Source: Gymnogyps californianus
Taxonomy: Eukaryota > Chordata > Aves > Accipitriformes > Cathartidae
Length of the DNA: 64,000 nucleotides
Reading direction: 5' to 3'
Assembly (NCBI RefSeq): GCF_018139145.2
Contig: NC_059482.1
Span: forward strand, 22,529,332 to 22,593,331
The position numbers and the translations under genes are program-made. Below the pieces are notes generated by a model, which saw only the letters and a list, made by a program, of their open reading frames with translations, did no database searches and was not told the DNA's origin. Within the stretch, counting starts at the first letter, position 1, and each line of letters starts with the position of its first letter. Shown here piece after piece: positions 63,719 through 64,000 of this stretch.

Positions 63719-64000
63719 CTGCAAGGGGAAAGAAACCTGGTAAGGGGGGGGTCAGGGTGGCAGCACCCTCAGGGATGACGGGTGGCAGAGGACAGGGTGC
63801 TGCCAGGTTCTGGGGTGGCTGCAGGGTATGGGTGCATGCCAGGGAAGGAGGGACAGACAGACAGCACATAGGAGCCCACGTATCGGTCCCCTTGCAGAGG
63901 GTTAGGTGATAGGACAGAGGCCATGGGCAGTGGCCGCACAGAGCTGGGTGCTGCCGGTCCCGGCCAGGGGACCCCCATCCCATGGACCACGACCTCCACC
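63719..64000 (-). other. CARMIL2: CARMIL2 intron, no exon seen
   Basis: Upstream of the acceptor of the first visible CARMIL2 exon. No further exon is recognised before the window ends. Confidence 0.45.

Overview
The window is vertebrate nuclear DNA, most likely from a bird. Genes have many short exons with GT..AG introns, intergenic distances are small, GC is high, there are many minisatellites, and the interspersed repeats I recognise are CR1 retroposons, typical of birds and other reptiles. The gene set (CLEC18, EXOSC6, AARS1, ACD, CARMIL2) corresponds to human 16q22, so an avian microchromosome of that ancestry is likely. Exons below were read by hand from splice sites, frame continuity and recalled family proteins. 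No alignment was run.

Layout: (1) 765-2875, minus: a fibulin-7-like extracellular matrix gene whose last exon lies left of the window. (2) 3486-3772: degenerate interstitial TTAGGG repeats. (3) 4718-9962, plus: CLEC18 (CAP + EGF + C-type lectin), with introns full of minisatellites and a 95-bp near-perfect palindrome. (4) 11584-17773, plus: an hnRNP C/RALY-family gene with no visible RRM. (5) 19807-20652, minus: EXOSC6, followed upstream by (6) AARS1 at 20890-35992, minus, 20 coding exons, with its promoter near 37.1-37.3 kb. (7) 39654-45607, plus, and 46360-48388, minus: two tail-to-tail short-chain dehydrogenase paralogues with matching exon structure. (8) 52035-60594, plus: ACD/TPP1, the shelterin subunit, flanked by G-rich and C-rich minisatellites. 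(9) 61835-63718, minus: the 3' end of CARMIL2, converging on ACD.

Most genes here are independent housekeeping or secreted-protein genes, not a pathway cluster. EXOSC6 (RNA exosome) and AARS1 (tRNA charging) are packed tightly: the AARS1 poly(A) signal lies about 125 bp before the EXOSC6 start codon.

The most unexpected observations are the RRM-less RALY-like gene, the palindrome in CLEC18 intron 1, the interstitial telomere-like tract, the mirror-image SDR pair, an ATF4-type element at the AARS1 promoter, and a recurrent pattern of single-base deletions. At least five, probably six, break otherwise intact exons of AARS1, the second SDR and ACD. Because AARS1 is essential and every lesion is a one-base loss, consensus errors in the assembly are the simplest explanation. 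Gene models should be read with that in mind.
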